Below, in pieces: positions 25,201 to 36,192 of a stretch of DNA of 64,000 nt. Positions within the stretch are counted from its first letter, which is position 1. Each line of letters begins with the position of its first letter. A model generated the notes under the pieces. That model was not told the DNA's origin and did no database searches. It worked only from the letters and a program-made list of their open reading frames with translations. The DNA is taken from NCBI GenBank assembly GCA_033439795.1, contig JAUTDP010000001.1, positions 2,914,001-2,978,000 of the forward strand, in the 5' to 3' direction. A program made the translations under genes and the position numbers. This stretch comes from Sordaria brevicollis (lineage: Eukaryota; Ascomycota; Sordariomycetes; Sordariales; Sordariaceae).

Positions 25201-26534
25201 GCCAAGACAATGGTTGGCGAATGGATGTTCAAGTATGTCAGAAGACGGAAGTCGTTTGGCATGACGGACAAGAATGGAGATGACAGTAGCAACGACCGTC
25301 ACAAGCGATGGGTATGGATAGCCCCCTATGAGCGCGCGATTCTTTGGAGTAGCAAACAACCTTCATCTGGAAGCGCGCTGTTGGGTAAATCCGGACGCAA
25401 GTGTAAGTGTCCATTGTTTCATACTTTGGATTGACAGATGCTAACCTGAGGGTGTCTCCAGTGGTCATTCAATCCGTCCTTGATGTGAAGGACGAAAACC
25501 CAGCCCCCAAGGGATCTGGGCCGCTCTTTGACAGGTCTATCCTGATCTTGACGCCACAGAGAGCACTGAAATTCACGGCAGTTAATGCTGAGCGTCACTA
25601 TCTCTGGTTGACAGCATTATCATTCCTTGCCCATTCGACCCAAGCTATTCCGGAGAACCTCGCGGTCCCAGACCCATCGCCACAACCAGAGGTGTTTGAA
25701 CTGCCCAAGCCCAAGCCAGTGGCCGTACCACTACCGGTGCAAGCGCCCACATCCGTACCGGTTCCCAAGCCCAAGGCGCGAAGACCTATTCGTGATTCTA
25801 TCCGGTTGACAAAGGCGAAGGCAGCTATCATCCTAGCGGATCCCGATCGAGGCTTCCCACCACAAATGGATGAAGACAGTGCCATGCCACCAAGTATCCC
25901 GACGTTCCGACCCACGATGGCCGAGTCTTACAACTTCAACCCGATGGTGATACACAACCACAACCGTGAAGAGTCGTATGATTCTACCATCCCTCCTGCC
26001 ATTCCTCGGTTTAACGAACGGAACCTGCACGCTGCGCTGCACAATCGCAAGCGTAGTAGCACTGGTGGCTATCTCCCACCGCCGATCTCTTATCGAGGGT
26101 TTTCGGGACCGATGGGCGGAAGCTCCCATGCGCCGTCTGATAGTACAGCCGGCATGAGTGTTGCCGGCTCGTCCGATATCTTCAGCAATGCTGGGGCGTC
26201 CAGCGTCATGGGTTCAAGCGGCATGACATGGGGAACAGGGTCTGTTTCTCGCGTGTCGGAGTCATCGAGCCGACCTAGCGCTCCCAATTTCTTCGATGCG
26301 ATTGGGACTGTACGTATGGAAGCATTCATACAGCCAATGGCCTTTACCAAGTACGACGACGACCAAGAGAGCTACCGTTACATGAACCGTCGCCGAAGCA
26401 AAGAGTTCCGACGGAGACACAGCCGCAGCTGGCAGAGAGATAGCATTTTGAGTGGAAACACTCGTATCACTCTCGGAAGCGATCCCATCGAGGACTACGG
26501 GTACGACAGAGATGACCCGTTCAAGGGCTTCTAA
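22279..26534 (+). CDS. apsA: ApsA/Num1-type cortical nuclear-migration protein
   Basis: Two exons (22279-25402 and 25462-26534, donor GTAAGT, acceptor CTCCAG) give 1398 aa. The family anchors dynein and mitochondria at the cell cortex and drives nuclear positioning (anucleate primary sterigmata protein A in Aspergillus, Num1 in yeast, Mcp5 in fission yeast). The N-terminal part has basic Ser-rich sequence, then a coiled coil near residues 85-250 introduced by FTPTLHASLVSEILSLR. A long Ser/Pro-rich middle repeats short TSSTQTD-like and STGVQTEE-like segments. A PH domain at about 973-1106 contains RWVWIAPYERAILWSS and closes with AERHYLWLTALSFL. The PH domain should bind PI(4,5)P2. The C-terminal tail is disordered, with a basic RRRSKEFRRRHSRSW stretch. 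The single intron interrupts the PH domain. Confidence 0.92.
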
Positions 26535-27704
26535 GAAGGTTCTTCAAGCATGGTGTTGGAGTTTTCTACTCGTTGCCGTTTTTGTGCAACCCATTGCTGG
26601 CGCTCATTTATTTCCTTGTGTTAATTTTTGTTAAAGAGTTCGGAGACGCGGAAAAGTTGACGGCTGAAACTCTGTGTGCAGGTTAAGAGCTTGATTTTTT
26701 TAACCATCATCCCCCTACTACGACACCAGACAGGGGCAAGATTTCAAAAGTTAAGACGCAAAAGATTTACGGACACTATAGAGTCCAACATAACCATAAC
26801 TTTTAAGCCGACCAAAAAGGGTCCCTCGAAAGCGAGGAGGCTGCAAAAGGCAACGGCACAAACCACTTACTCCGCATTACTCGCATACTCACCACATACT
26901 AACCTCATATCTCCTTTATTTTCTGTTTCTAATTTCATTTTCTCATGCATTCACTTGGAGGTTGTTCTGTATATTATTAAAGGCATGTGTATACAACTGT
27001 ACTTATGTAGTTAACGGCGACGGCGCAGATGAAGTTAAAGCGTTCAAACTAGAAGAAGTTGAGGGGAGAATCGCCAGTGGCTCTAACTCTTCGGAGGTAC
27101 AGCACTGGACGAGAAAGGATGAATCCTGGTATAAGGATCATGGCCGCGGATCGTTTGTTATAAATGATCCAAGGCTGTAACAACATAGAAATAGACTTTT
27201 ATACAAGTTTATGATTGATTCCGTTCACCTTCCAGGGGTTTCCAGTGACAAAAATATGTCGAACATAGGTAGCCATTTCGTCTCATCCCACGAAGGAGAG
27301 TTGGAGTCCTGGAATATATAGAGGTAGTCATGCGCCACAATTGGCAAAAGTGTCGTGTAAGTCTGGGTATCACCAGCCACGTCATGGCGGGGCCCTTGAC
27401 GGCGCATTCAGGGGCAGTGTTGTTTAGGGGCGCATGGGGCAGTTTGAGGACCCGTAACTCCTGGCCTGGACCCCTGAACGGCGTCCCGCCTGGGCCGCTT
27501 ATGACAACCTGGAACCGCATGGCAATCCACCAACATTGGCGAAGTCATCACCAACCGACAACTCGAAAGTTCCAGCTCTCTCGTTACAACAGCCAACCTA
27601 ATATGATCACCAATTCTGACTTTTCTTGACCTTTACTGATTTCACTCTTTTCTTCCACCCTTCGCTCTCAATTGTAGTTCCCATTGGGACTCACCTAATT
27701 GACC
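26535..27704. other. Intergenic region between apsA and the Swa2-like gene
   Basis: It should contain the 3' UTR of apsA and the promoter and leader of the J-domain gene. Short frames on both strands are unsupported. Nothing else is recognised. Confidence 0.55.
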
Positions 27705-30700
27705 ATGGACGACCTATCTGGCCTCGACTGGTCCGCATCCAGTAACAGCTCCTTCAAGCCAACGAACCCCCCGAAGACGACGACAACTCCCGCCTTCTCG
27801 AGCTTCCCCGCGATCCGCCCAACACCGTCCCCGTTCGCATCCGGCCGTAGCACGCCTGCGTTATCGAGTCAGGGCTCCGGCACAACGATCGCTCCCAAGC
27901 CCAACAATAACAACAACAACCCGTTCTCAAAACCGGCCGCCACCGCTCAAGACAGCTTCAGCAACCTCGTTAACTTCGGCTCATCCTCGTCCCAAAACAC
28001 CGCCAAGCTAAGCCTGAAGGAACAACAAGAGCGCTTGGAAGCCGAACGACGCAGGAAAGAGGAGGAGCGACAAAGACAGCTTCAGGCGCAATATGGAGGA
28101 CTTGATGCGTTGGGAAAGCTGGGGAGTGGAAGTGGAAGTAACAGCAGGACGACGTCACCTTTTGCTGTGGGTGCTGGGTTTGGGAATGCGCCCTCGGCTA
28201 TGTCGATCCCTTCCCCGCCGGTGATTTCGAGGGGTGCGAGCCCGTTATCGCTAAACCCCACGACGTTGAATAACATTGGCATGTCAATGAAGAAGCCGAG
28301 CGAATCGGACGACGACCTCTTTGCGGCGTTCAAGGCGGAGACGAAGGTCGATAATGCGAGTCACTACCCCCCGCCGACGGTGGCTAGTCCGCCGCCGGTG
28401 AAGGGGGCAACGGCGAGTGCGCCGAGGTTGGATCTTTCGGATCCGTCTGCTTGGGGGGCGCCGAAGACGAGTACACCTGCGCCTGCACCTGCTCCAACGG
28501 CGCCAGTTAGTTCGGCGAACACGGCGGCGTTTGCTGGACTTGATGACGACGATCCTTTTGGACTCGGCGAACTCGGTAGTGCACCAATGAAGAGTGCCGC
28601 GGCCGCCGCACCGGCCCCGGTTTCTTTGGACGAGGAGGATGATTTACTGGGTGACTTGGCTAAGCCGGTTGATCAGGTTAAGAAGCAATTACAGCAGCAA
28701 CAACAGCAACGACAGCCACCGGCCCAAGCAGCCAGGCCCTCATTCTCTCAAAGGCGAGAGCCAGGGAAGCCTATCGAAGACGACGAAGACTCGTCTTCTT
28801 CCGACGAGGAACCTCAGCGACCCCCTCGTCCATCTGATGACCCTTTCGACAGGGCAGTGGCCCAATTAGTCGACTACGGATTTACCCCCGAGAACGCCAG
28901 GAGAGGCCTAACGGAGAGCGGCGCCGGTCTAAACGTTCAGGCGGCGGTCAACTGGTTGCTTGACGATGCGCACAGGCAGGCGAAGGAGGAGGCTAGGGCC
29001 AAGAATGGCGGCGGTGGACAACAGCACACTGGACGAAGTGACGGGAGCCAGTCCCGCTCTGGACGTGGTGGCCAAGGAGGAGGACAGCCTTCGTGGATGA
29101 GAGAGGAGCAACAACACCAGGCTGAGAGGTCTAGGAGTAGGGATAATCGGTCACCGGCTTCTCTGGCCGAGGTGGACTTTGCCAAGACTGCGGCAGCCGT
29201 GGGCACGAGTTTGTTCAAGACGGCAAATAGTTTGTGGAAGACGGGGCAGAAGAAGGTGCAGGAGGCTGTGAAGGAGTTTCAGCAGGAGGGAGGGGGCGAT
29301 CCGAACCAGCCCAAGTGGATGAGGGACGCTGCTGAGTATGAGCAAGGTGGTAGGAGGCCGCAAGCGCCGGATGTTACGGATGAGGCTATGATGTTGGAGG
29401 GTGGTGGAAGGCCGGCACGGAGGCTGGAGTCTACGAGGGAACACCCGGCTGAACACCGGACGGGTAATAATGGTCCGCAACGGCATGCTTCTCCCGTGCC
29501 CCGGTGGCAGCAGCAGGCACCTGTTGATCCTCGGTCGAGGCTCAGCAAGCAAGCTATTGAGGAGCAGAGCTCCCAGGCGTATGTCAGTCCGGCACGCAGG
29601 AAGAAGGCTACTCCGCAACCTCAGCCGGAAGCTCCGCCAGCACAGTTCGAGGATGAGGACCTCTTGTTCGGTTCATCGGGCCCGTCTAAGTCTCAACCTA
29701 CCGCCACATTGCCTTCCAGGCCCGCTGCTAAAGCTTCCGCACCACCACCACCGGCACCTCGACGATCTCCCGCCCCTATACAGCACAAACCTGCCGCTCC
29801 TCCACGCCAGATCCCCCAAGTCTCCGCCATCGCCCTTCAGTCTTCCACGAAACACCGTCTCGAAGGCACCGCCCATTTCAAGCGCGGCGACTACGCCGCA
29901 GCGCACACCTCCTACGGCGCCTCCCTCTCCGCCATCCCCTCCACCCACCCCTTAGCCATCCTCCTCCTCTGCAACCGCGCTCTCACAGCGCTCAAAGTCG
30001 GCGAACCCCGGCAGGCCGTTTCAGACGCCGACGCCGCCATCGCCCTCATTGGCCCCTCCAAGGGCGAAGGCGAGTCCGTCGAAGTCCAAACTTCTGAGCA
30101 TGGTCCCACCGAAAAGCGCGAAATGCGTGACCTCTACGGTAAAGCCCTGACCCGCAAAGCCGAAGCGCTCGAACAAATGGAGAAATGGGCCGACGCAGAA
30201 AAGGTATGGCAGACCGCCGTCGAAGCCGGTCTCGGTGGTCAAACAGCCGCCGCGGGTAGACAGAGATGTCAGAAGGCTCTTGCTCCCAAACCTGCTCCTT
30301 CCACTGCCCCTGTCAGAAAACCTGCGGCACCTGCCCGCCCTCGACCCGCAGCATCTGCAGCAAGTGCCAAATCCAACGAAGCCGTCCAACGCTTGCGGCT
30401 AGCCAACCAGGCCGCAGAAAAGGAAGGAAACGAGAAATTTGCTTTGGCGGATAAGGTAGACGCCAAAATCGCCAGCTGGCGCGACGGCAAGAAGGATAAC
30501 TTGCGTGCGTTGCTGTCAAGTTTGGATAATGTCCTCTGGGAGGGAAGCGGGTGGAAGAAGGTCGGGTTGCATGAGCTGGTGGTGGCGAATAAGGTCAAGA
30601 TTGTGTACATGAAGGCTATTGCTAAGTGTCATCCTGATAAGGTACGTTTTTCCATTCCCCTTGAAATTGTGAAGGGGAGGGGAAAGAGAGGGGGTAAGAA

Positions 30701-30825
30701 GAGTGGTGGCTAACAAGTAACAGATTCCTACGGACGCGTCGACAGAGGTTAGGATGATTGCTGGCACGGTGTTTGCTACGCTCAATGAGGCTTGGGATAA
30801 GTTTAAGAGGGAGAATAATATGTGA
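27705..30825 (+). CDS. Auxilin/Swa2-like protein (UBA, TPR and J domains)
   Basis: Two exons (27705-30641 and 30724-30825, donor GTACGT, acceptor AACAG) give 1012 aa. Auxilins recruit Hsp70 through the J domain to uncoat clathrin-coated vesicles. The order seen is: a disordered Ser/Pro/Asn-rich N-terminus with several DPF-like and DLSGLDW-like acidic motifs that suit clathrin or adaptor binding; a UBA domain at about 378-425 (FDRAVAQLVDYGF); a second disordered region; TPR repeats at about 708-855; and a C-terminal J domain at about 930-1012 with the essential HPDK motif. This is the domain order of yeast Swa2/Aux1. The intron falls directly after HPDK, so retention would truncate the J domain. 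The open frame extends two codons upstream through TTG, but ATG at 27705 is the first ATG. Confidence 0.93.
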
Positions 30826-31277
30826 GCTAGCAGGTGAGAAGAGTGAGGGAGAATAGTGGTAATGAGTTATAACGGGAGAAGAAAAGGGCTGGGAGTAGGA
30901 AGCATATATAAGCGTTTGATGTTCGAAGATGCTTATCGAGTTTGTGAAAGCCTTGCTAGAAGGGAAAAGGGTTATCTAGAAAGTAGCCAGAGAGTATAAT
31001 AGAGCTACAGCTGCGTAGGCGCTTCAGTCACACCCGTTTACCACCCAGGTTTGAGCATTGGTTCTCATAAAGGAAAAAAATCAATATGGAGAATCAAGTT
31101 CATTAATTTCTTCAAAGGAAAACACCAATGCCATGCCATGCCATGCTAAAATAAGGTATACCGCAAACCACCCTCGGCTTAACTCGAAGAGCCTTGTCGC
31201 CCCATGAGGCTCTTCAACAGCTCTTCATAATGATTCCCGATTCAAATCCCGTCCTCCTTCCTCCTAGCTTTCCACAC
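30826..31277. other. Convergent 3' region
   Basis: These 452 bp lie between the stops of the Swa2-like gene and ubc7. They hold two 3' UTRs and a short ATGCC tandem repeat near 31128-31145. No gene is seen. Confidence 0.6.
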
Positions 31278-31876
31278 CTAAAGCCCCAAACTAGCTCTCA
31301 CACTCGCCTTCACCCTCGCCTCATACTCGCTCCTCCTCTCCCTCCACATCTTGGCCGCCTCCACGTTCGCCGGACTCTCGTCATTAGGCTCTGCCAACAT
31401 GCTCATAACCGACAACAAAATCTTCTCGACCGACTGGATAGGCGACCACCTCTCGGAAGCAGTTTCGTAGTGGTTCGGGTCGTCGCCGGGTGGGTGGAGG
31501 ATGGAGATGCAGACTAGGCCTGAGGGGTAGACTATTTCCATGCTTTGTTAACCACTGCTGGCCCACCTAGAAGCAAACGAAAGGGGATGGATGGGAGGCA
31601 AAGAGGAAAGAGAGGCAGGGCAGGCATACCATTAGGATGGAAAACATCCCCCAGAAACTTCATGCTCGGCGGCATATGCGGGTAATCGTTGGGGAATTTT
31701 AGTTCAGCGGGAAACACGCCGCCTTCGAAGGGGGTACCCTCGGGCCCTTGGATCAGACATTCCCAGTGCAGGAGGTCGTCTTCGGAGATGGGGCCTGCGG
31801 TGATGCCTTCCGGTGGGTTGTTGGTGAGGGAACGGTATTCTTGGAGGAGACGACGTTGGGCTACGTTGAGAGACAT
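31278..31876 (-). CDS. ubc7: Ubiquitin-conjugating enzyme E2, Ubc7 type
   Basis: Exons 31876-31630 and 31531-31278 (donor GTATGC, acceptor AATAG) give 166 aa. Ubc7 accepts ubiquitin from E1 on its active-site Cys and works with membrane E3 ligases in ER-associated degradation. The catalytic Cys is Cys90 in [16 protein letters not shown]. The HPN motif at 80-82 sits just before the exon junction. The extended acidic loop between the active Cys and the [17 protein letters not shown] segment is diagnostic of the Ubc7/UBE2G family. The open frame runs upstream to a TTG at 31903, but ATG at 31876 gives the normal family N-terminus. No membrane anchor is present, so ER recruitment would need a Cue1-like partner. 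Confidence 0.95.
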
Positions 31877-32546
31877 TGTGAAGGTCTTGTGATTGTCTGT
31901 CAAGATCCTCCTTGTATGTGGTGCTTGCTGATGCTGGTAATGGTCGAGACGCGATGCGGCTCTCTGGGTAGAGTGCCTCGGTAAGTAAAGGTTTTGCGAT
32001 TTGGTTGTCGGGATGAATGTTGATAGTTTCGTGAGAAGATATCAAAGGTTGGGCACGGATGTAGCGATGATCTACTCCGCAGTTGCTTGTTCTTTGTTCG
32101 GTTGAAGTTTAGATTGACGCCGGCATGAATCAACAGATGCAGGGGGAAGCGCGGAGAGAGACACAGCGGGGTTGTCAGCGGCGCAGTGTTGCTTGACACG
32201 TCTGACGTCGGCCGCTCCCATGATTGGGGACGAATGAAGTTGGGGAAACTGCTGCTGCGGGCACCACAGGGGACATGCCAGGGCCTGCGACCCTTCCAGA
32301 AGCGCCTACAGACAGGTACAATCGGGGTGGTTTGTAGCGGCCGGAGGGGTGCTGGTCTTTCCGGCCGGCAATCCGAGAGCCTTTTACCGGCCTGTTATCG
32401 CAATTGGCTGCCGAGACGGTGGTTATCGCATCTGCCGTCCCATCTTCTTGTTTCGGGTTTTGGAAACTTGAACTTCTTTTGATGGCTCGTCCTCGACTGG
32501 GAGCTACACTCTAGCTTTCCAACCCTCCCACCGAGTCAGCTCAGCC
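31877..32546. promoter_or_regulatory. Divergent promoter region of ubc7 and a mitochondrial gene
   Basis: The two start codons face away from each other across 670 bp, so both promoters must lie here. No specific factor site stands out. The bidirectional role is inferred from gene layout alone. Confidence 0.5.
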
Positions 32547-34544
32547 ATGCCGCCAACGCTGGGCCTACGACGGGCTTTGCAGAGCCGCGTTGGCCAGCGA
32601 ACAACAACGCCGGCGTCCGTGTGTCTCTTTTGTTCTTTTGCGCCGACCCGGCCTTCAACTTTTCCCACATCGTCATCACCACTCAACACCAAGCTCCGGG
32701 CGACGAGGAGAAAACAACAACAAGATGTGCGACCACGATACCAATCGACCGGCGCCACCCCGCTACGACCCTTCATAACCAACTCCTCCGATGCCGTCGA
32801 TGCTGCAGAACCAATTGATCCCCGCAAAGACCTCGAAAGTGCTCTTCGCGACTTACAAACCCACGCACCCAACTACGTCAACCTCCCGCGCCTCCAGCTC
32901 GCTCTGCGCAACCTCGGCCAACAACCCGGCCATGAATCGATACGAGTCGCCTTTCTCGGCCTCACCTCCGGCGACAAGCCCCAACACACTGCCCGGGAGC
33001 TCCTCCGTCTGGTCCTCGCCGATCCGCTGAAGAACGCCGAGAACTGGGAAGCGCAGCTCAAGGCCCACGACCCCTCCAAGCCGCTCATCGTACACATCGG
33101 ACCTCCCGAGGAGCAAGCCACGCCATTGTCGCTTGCCGCGAGCGAACACGTCATCCCCGAAATCACCGTGCCGTCGCACATCTACAACAATGCCAACCTC
33201 GAGTTGCTCCTCATGGAGGCCGACCAAGCAGCCGTCGCGCAAGCGAGCTCGGAGGCTCATACCTTTGACGAAGCCGTCCTCGTGCCCGCCGTCGACACAG
33301 CCGCCACCACCGCCGGCCACTCAGCGCCCATCGTCACACCCGTTCACATGGCCGTCCTCGTAGGCGACGGCGTGCTCGGCGCCGCCTCCATCCTTTCGCT
33401 GCCCATCAGCCCCGAGGGCCAAGACACAATCACAGCCGTGGCCAATTTCAAGAAGCTCAGCGCCGAAGACAAGGCCGCCTGCCCTTCCCTGGTCATCACC
33501 AGCGTCGAGTCCGGCGCCCAGGGTCTCGACCTCTTCCGCGAAAGCGCAAGCAACGCCATGAAGTACGAAGCCCTCTGGACCGAAGCCGGCGTGGGACACA
33601 TCAACAAGTGGCTGCGCTCCAACGTGCTCTCGCGGACGGAACAGGGGACCACCAAGGCCCCCGTGCGCAACCTGATCGAGTCCGTCCTGCGCAACACCCA
33701 GGCGGCGCTCCAGGCGGCCGAGTACCGCGACATGAAGCTCTCGGTAGAAGGGGGCCCATCGCCGCTCACGGTGGCGCGCCTGAACCAGGCGCTGGCCGAG
33801 TGGGCGCAGGATGCGCACGAGGAGCTACAGCAGCAGCTCGAGATTGCGTTTGTCGGCGAGGCGTGGAGGCAAATGAACTGGTGGAAGCTGTTTTGGCGCG
33901 TGGACGACGTGGGCATGCTCTCGTCTGAGATGGTGGCCCAGCGGTTCTTGCCCGAGGCTGAGAAGCGCTTGATCTTCTTGGCTGGCAGGCTTCAGGAGGC
34001 TGGTATCACGATGAATGGGCCGTACTCTGGTCCGGCGGTGCCACCGACGTACCCTGAGGGCGAGAGCAAGAGTGTCGCTGCTACGGAAACTACGGGATCT
34101 GTTGTTGAGACCAAGGGGACTTGGCCCGCGCATATCCCCTTCACGAGGAACTACCTACAAACCGAAACCGTTCCGGCTCTGCAAGCGCTGGCGCAGAAGC
34201 TCGTGCTCCAGTCATCAACACTGGCGGGCGCCACCACGGCACTCGGCGGCATGTCCTGGCTTAGTGGGTTTGGAGTGTACGAGTGCGGAGCCATCGCCGC
34301 GCTGGGTATTGCGCTGAGCTTGAGGGGTTTGCAGAGAAGGTGGGAGAGGGCGAGAGATTTCTGGGAGGGCGAGGTCCGTGAGGAAGGACGCAAGGCTGTT
34401 CGCGCGACCGAGGCCAGCATTGCCGAGTTGCTGGATAGCGTGTCCCCTGAAGTACCTGAGGATGTGAAGGTTGAGCTGGAGGAGCTGAAGGAGGCCAAGA
34501 GTGCCCTCAAGCGGGCTGAGGAAGCGCTTGCGAAGTTGAAGTAG
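32547..34544 (+). CDS. Conserved fungal mitochondrial membrane protein (possibly Mmc1-like)
   Basis: This single exon encodes 665 aa with ATG at 32547 and context CAGCCATGC. The first 65 residues are rich in Arg, Ser and Thr and almost free of acids, which fits a mitochondrial presequence. A long soluble part follows, with conserved-looking segments such as FWRVDDVGMLSSEM. Near residues 565-595 a hydrophobic segment (GAIAALGIALSLRGLQ) probably crosses the inner membrane. The last 70 residues are a charged coiled coil. I see no P-loop or enzyme motif. The layout recalls fungal mitochondrial proteins described as Mmc1, a dynamin-like protein involved in cristae, but I am not certain of that assignment. 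The mitochondrial membrane location is better supported than the name. Confidence 0.75.
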   Translation: MPPTLGLRRALQSRVGQRTTTPASVCLFCSFAPTRPSTFPTSSSPLNTKLRATRRKQQQDVRPRYQSTGATPLRPFITNSSDAVDAAEPIDPRKDLESALRDLQTHAPNYVNLPRLQLALRNLGQQPGHESIRVAFLGLTSGDKPQHTARELLRLVLADPLKNAENWEAQLKAHDPSKPLIVHIGPPEEQATPLSLAASEHVIPEITVPSHIYNNANLELLLMEADQAAVAQASSEAHTFDEAVLVPAVDTAATTAGHSAPIVTPVHMAVLVGDGVLGAASILSLPISPEGQDTITAVANFKKLSAEDKAACPSLVITSVESGAQGLDLFRESASNAMKYEALWTEAGVGHINKWLRSNVLSRTEQGTTKAPVRNLIESVLRNTQAALQAAEYRDMKLSVEGGPSPLTVARLNQALAEWAQDAHEELQQQLEIAFVGEAWRQMNWWKLFWRVDDVGMLSSEMVAQRFLPEAEKRLIFLAGRLQEAGITMNGPYSGPAVPPTYPEGESKSVAATETTGSVVETKGTWPAHIPFTRNYLQTETVPALQALAQKLVLQSSTLAGATTALGGMSWLSGFGVYECGAIAALGIALSLRGLQRRWERARDFWEGEVREEGRKAVRATEASIAELLDSVSPEVPEDVKVELEELKEAKSALKRAEEALAKLK

Positions 34545-35622
34545 AGTTGAAGGGTTGCAGCTGATGCTAAAAAGGGGGTCCTGACATTTTGCTGGTCCAT
34601 CTTTTCCTTCTTGTGCTTATTTTTTTCTTCAACCGCCCTCTTACCCTGCCTAGTACCATAGTCCCTTATAAGCCGGCCACCGTTGTATATATAGTCTAAA
34701 CCATCTGCTCTCACTGGAGCAATCTTTCACACTAAGGCATAGGCGGATTACAAGCCGGGTAGAACAGATCAACGGGCTACTATTCTTTGTATCATTAAGC
34801 AAGCCGAGCAAAACAAAAGGGGCACTGGAATTTCGTGGTAGATGTCAAAGCTGTCAGCGTGAGCTGAGGACTGGGATACGTTGTGGACAACAAAACAGAC
34901 AAAAGACGATGATACGTACCCTGTCTATGTTAGAACCAGGGCTAGTAGTGGACTCGCTTTCAATGTGCTGCGCTTATTCCTCAGGGGCTTGGGTCGGATG
35001 AGATCCTGGGGCGAGCTGATGGCTGTTTCGCATTCGCATCCTGGCTGTCGTGGTTGACGAAGCCTCGTTTTCGCTGCGTGCTGACGGACGGGTAGCGGCT
35101 GTGGCCCTTACCGACCATTTTCGCCCAACTGACTGGACGTGGGAACCCCTGGACAATGACAGCAGAAGGCGCCTCGCCAGGACTTCCTCAAGATCGTCCT
35201 CTTGCAGCAGATGGACAGGCCGGCTGGGCAGTATCCTCCAGCTCGCTCCTTGCCAGCCAGGCGACAGGTGCCCCAGCCATCCAGCCATTCACTCGCCCAC
35301 CCGTCCAGCCCCAGCTCTTGCCCCAGTCCTTTCAAGTCTGGTCGGCCCAAACCCTATTCCTCTCTTTCTTCTTGAACGGCCCCTCCGATTATCGCATCAC
35401 TTTTCGTCGTCCCTTTTCGCCTTTCCCTGGTCGTCCCCTTGGTGAAAGTAAAAATCGAAGTTTGCTTTATTGTTCCCCCAAACGCCCTTACAAAATATCA
35501 AAATACGCCGATTGCTGTTGCCCCAATCCTAAATTGTTCGGTTGGTTGAATGACTCGGTCTTAGGCTCGGTCCGGTTTGGTGTCTCAAGAGCCTAAATGA
35601 CAGGCGACTCCTCGATCATCGT
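34545..35622. other. Convergent intergenic region
   Basis: This holds the 3' UTRs of the mitochondrial protein gene and SmD3. The plus-strand frames at 35050-35596 lack domains and splice support. Nothing else is seen. Confidence 0.55.
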
Positions 35623-36192
35623 TTACCTGGCGCCACCACGACCGCCAGCGCGCGCTCTGCTAACTGTCGCACGACCACGGGCGAGACCGACACCACGACC
35701 ACGGACGTTGCGGGAGCGGAACATGGGAGCGTTCCTGTTTTAGAGGGCCAACAGTTAGCTTGGGTCCATATTTCCAGGTTTGGGGGAGGTTTGGCGGCCG
35801 TACCTCAACATATCCGGCACAATAAAGAATCGCACATGACTGCCTCTGATGTAAACTTGTTCGAGATGGCTGACGCGCCCGTCGCGGGCTGTGACGGTGA
35901 TGTCCTTGAGCTGGACGTTCATGTTGTCCTCGGCTGTTTGGCGCATTAGTTAGCATCGACCCTCTCGAGTGTTGTATGGAATTGGAGGAGGGTAAACCGT
36001 ACCTTCAATAAGCTTGCCACGGTAGGTCTGGCCGGAGGTAATCTCGAGGGTGACAATATGACCCTGTTGGACAGGAGAGCTTGGTTAGCAATTTGGGAAA
36101 CACACAACTGTCTGTACTTGGCAATTGGTTTGGTGTTCACTAACCTGAGCCTCGTTGAGAAGCTTGATAGGAATACCAATTGTGGAAGTCAT
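35623..36192 (-). CDS. smd3: Small nuclear ribonucleoprotein Sm D3
   Basis: Four exons (36192-36145, 36063-36003, 35933-35804, 35734-35623) give 116 aa, and all three introns keep phase. SmD3 is one of seven Sm proteins forming the ring on U1, U2, U4 and U5 snRNA. The Sm1 motif is split by introns ([28 protein letters not shown]). The following segment AEDNMNVQL and the Sm2 motif ([18 protein letters not shown]) match SmD3 closely. The tail is Arg/Gly-rich ([11 protein letters not shown] and AGGRGGAR), the usual substrate for arginine methylation. Each donor is a GTTAGT or GTACGG variant. The first exon has only 16 codons. Confidence 0.95.

Noticed and set aside
26310..26335. Possible intron in apsA (GTACGT to ACAG)
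   Set aside because: It would be only about 26 bp, too short to splice, and the continuous reading DAIGTVRMEAFIQ looks conserved.
31225..31250. tRNA B-box-like sequence (GATTCAAATCC)
   Set aside because: No paired T stem, anticodon arm or A box could be built around it.
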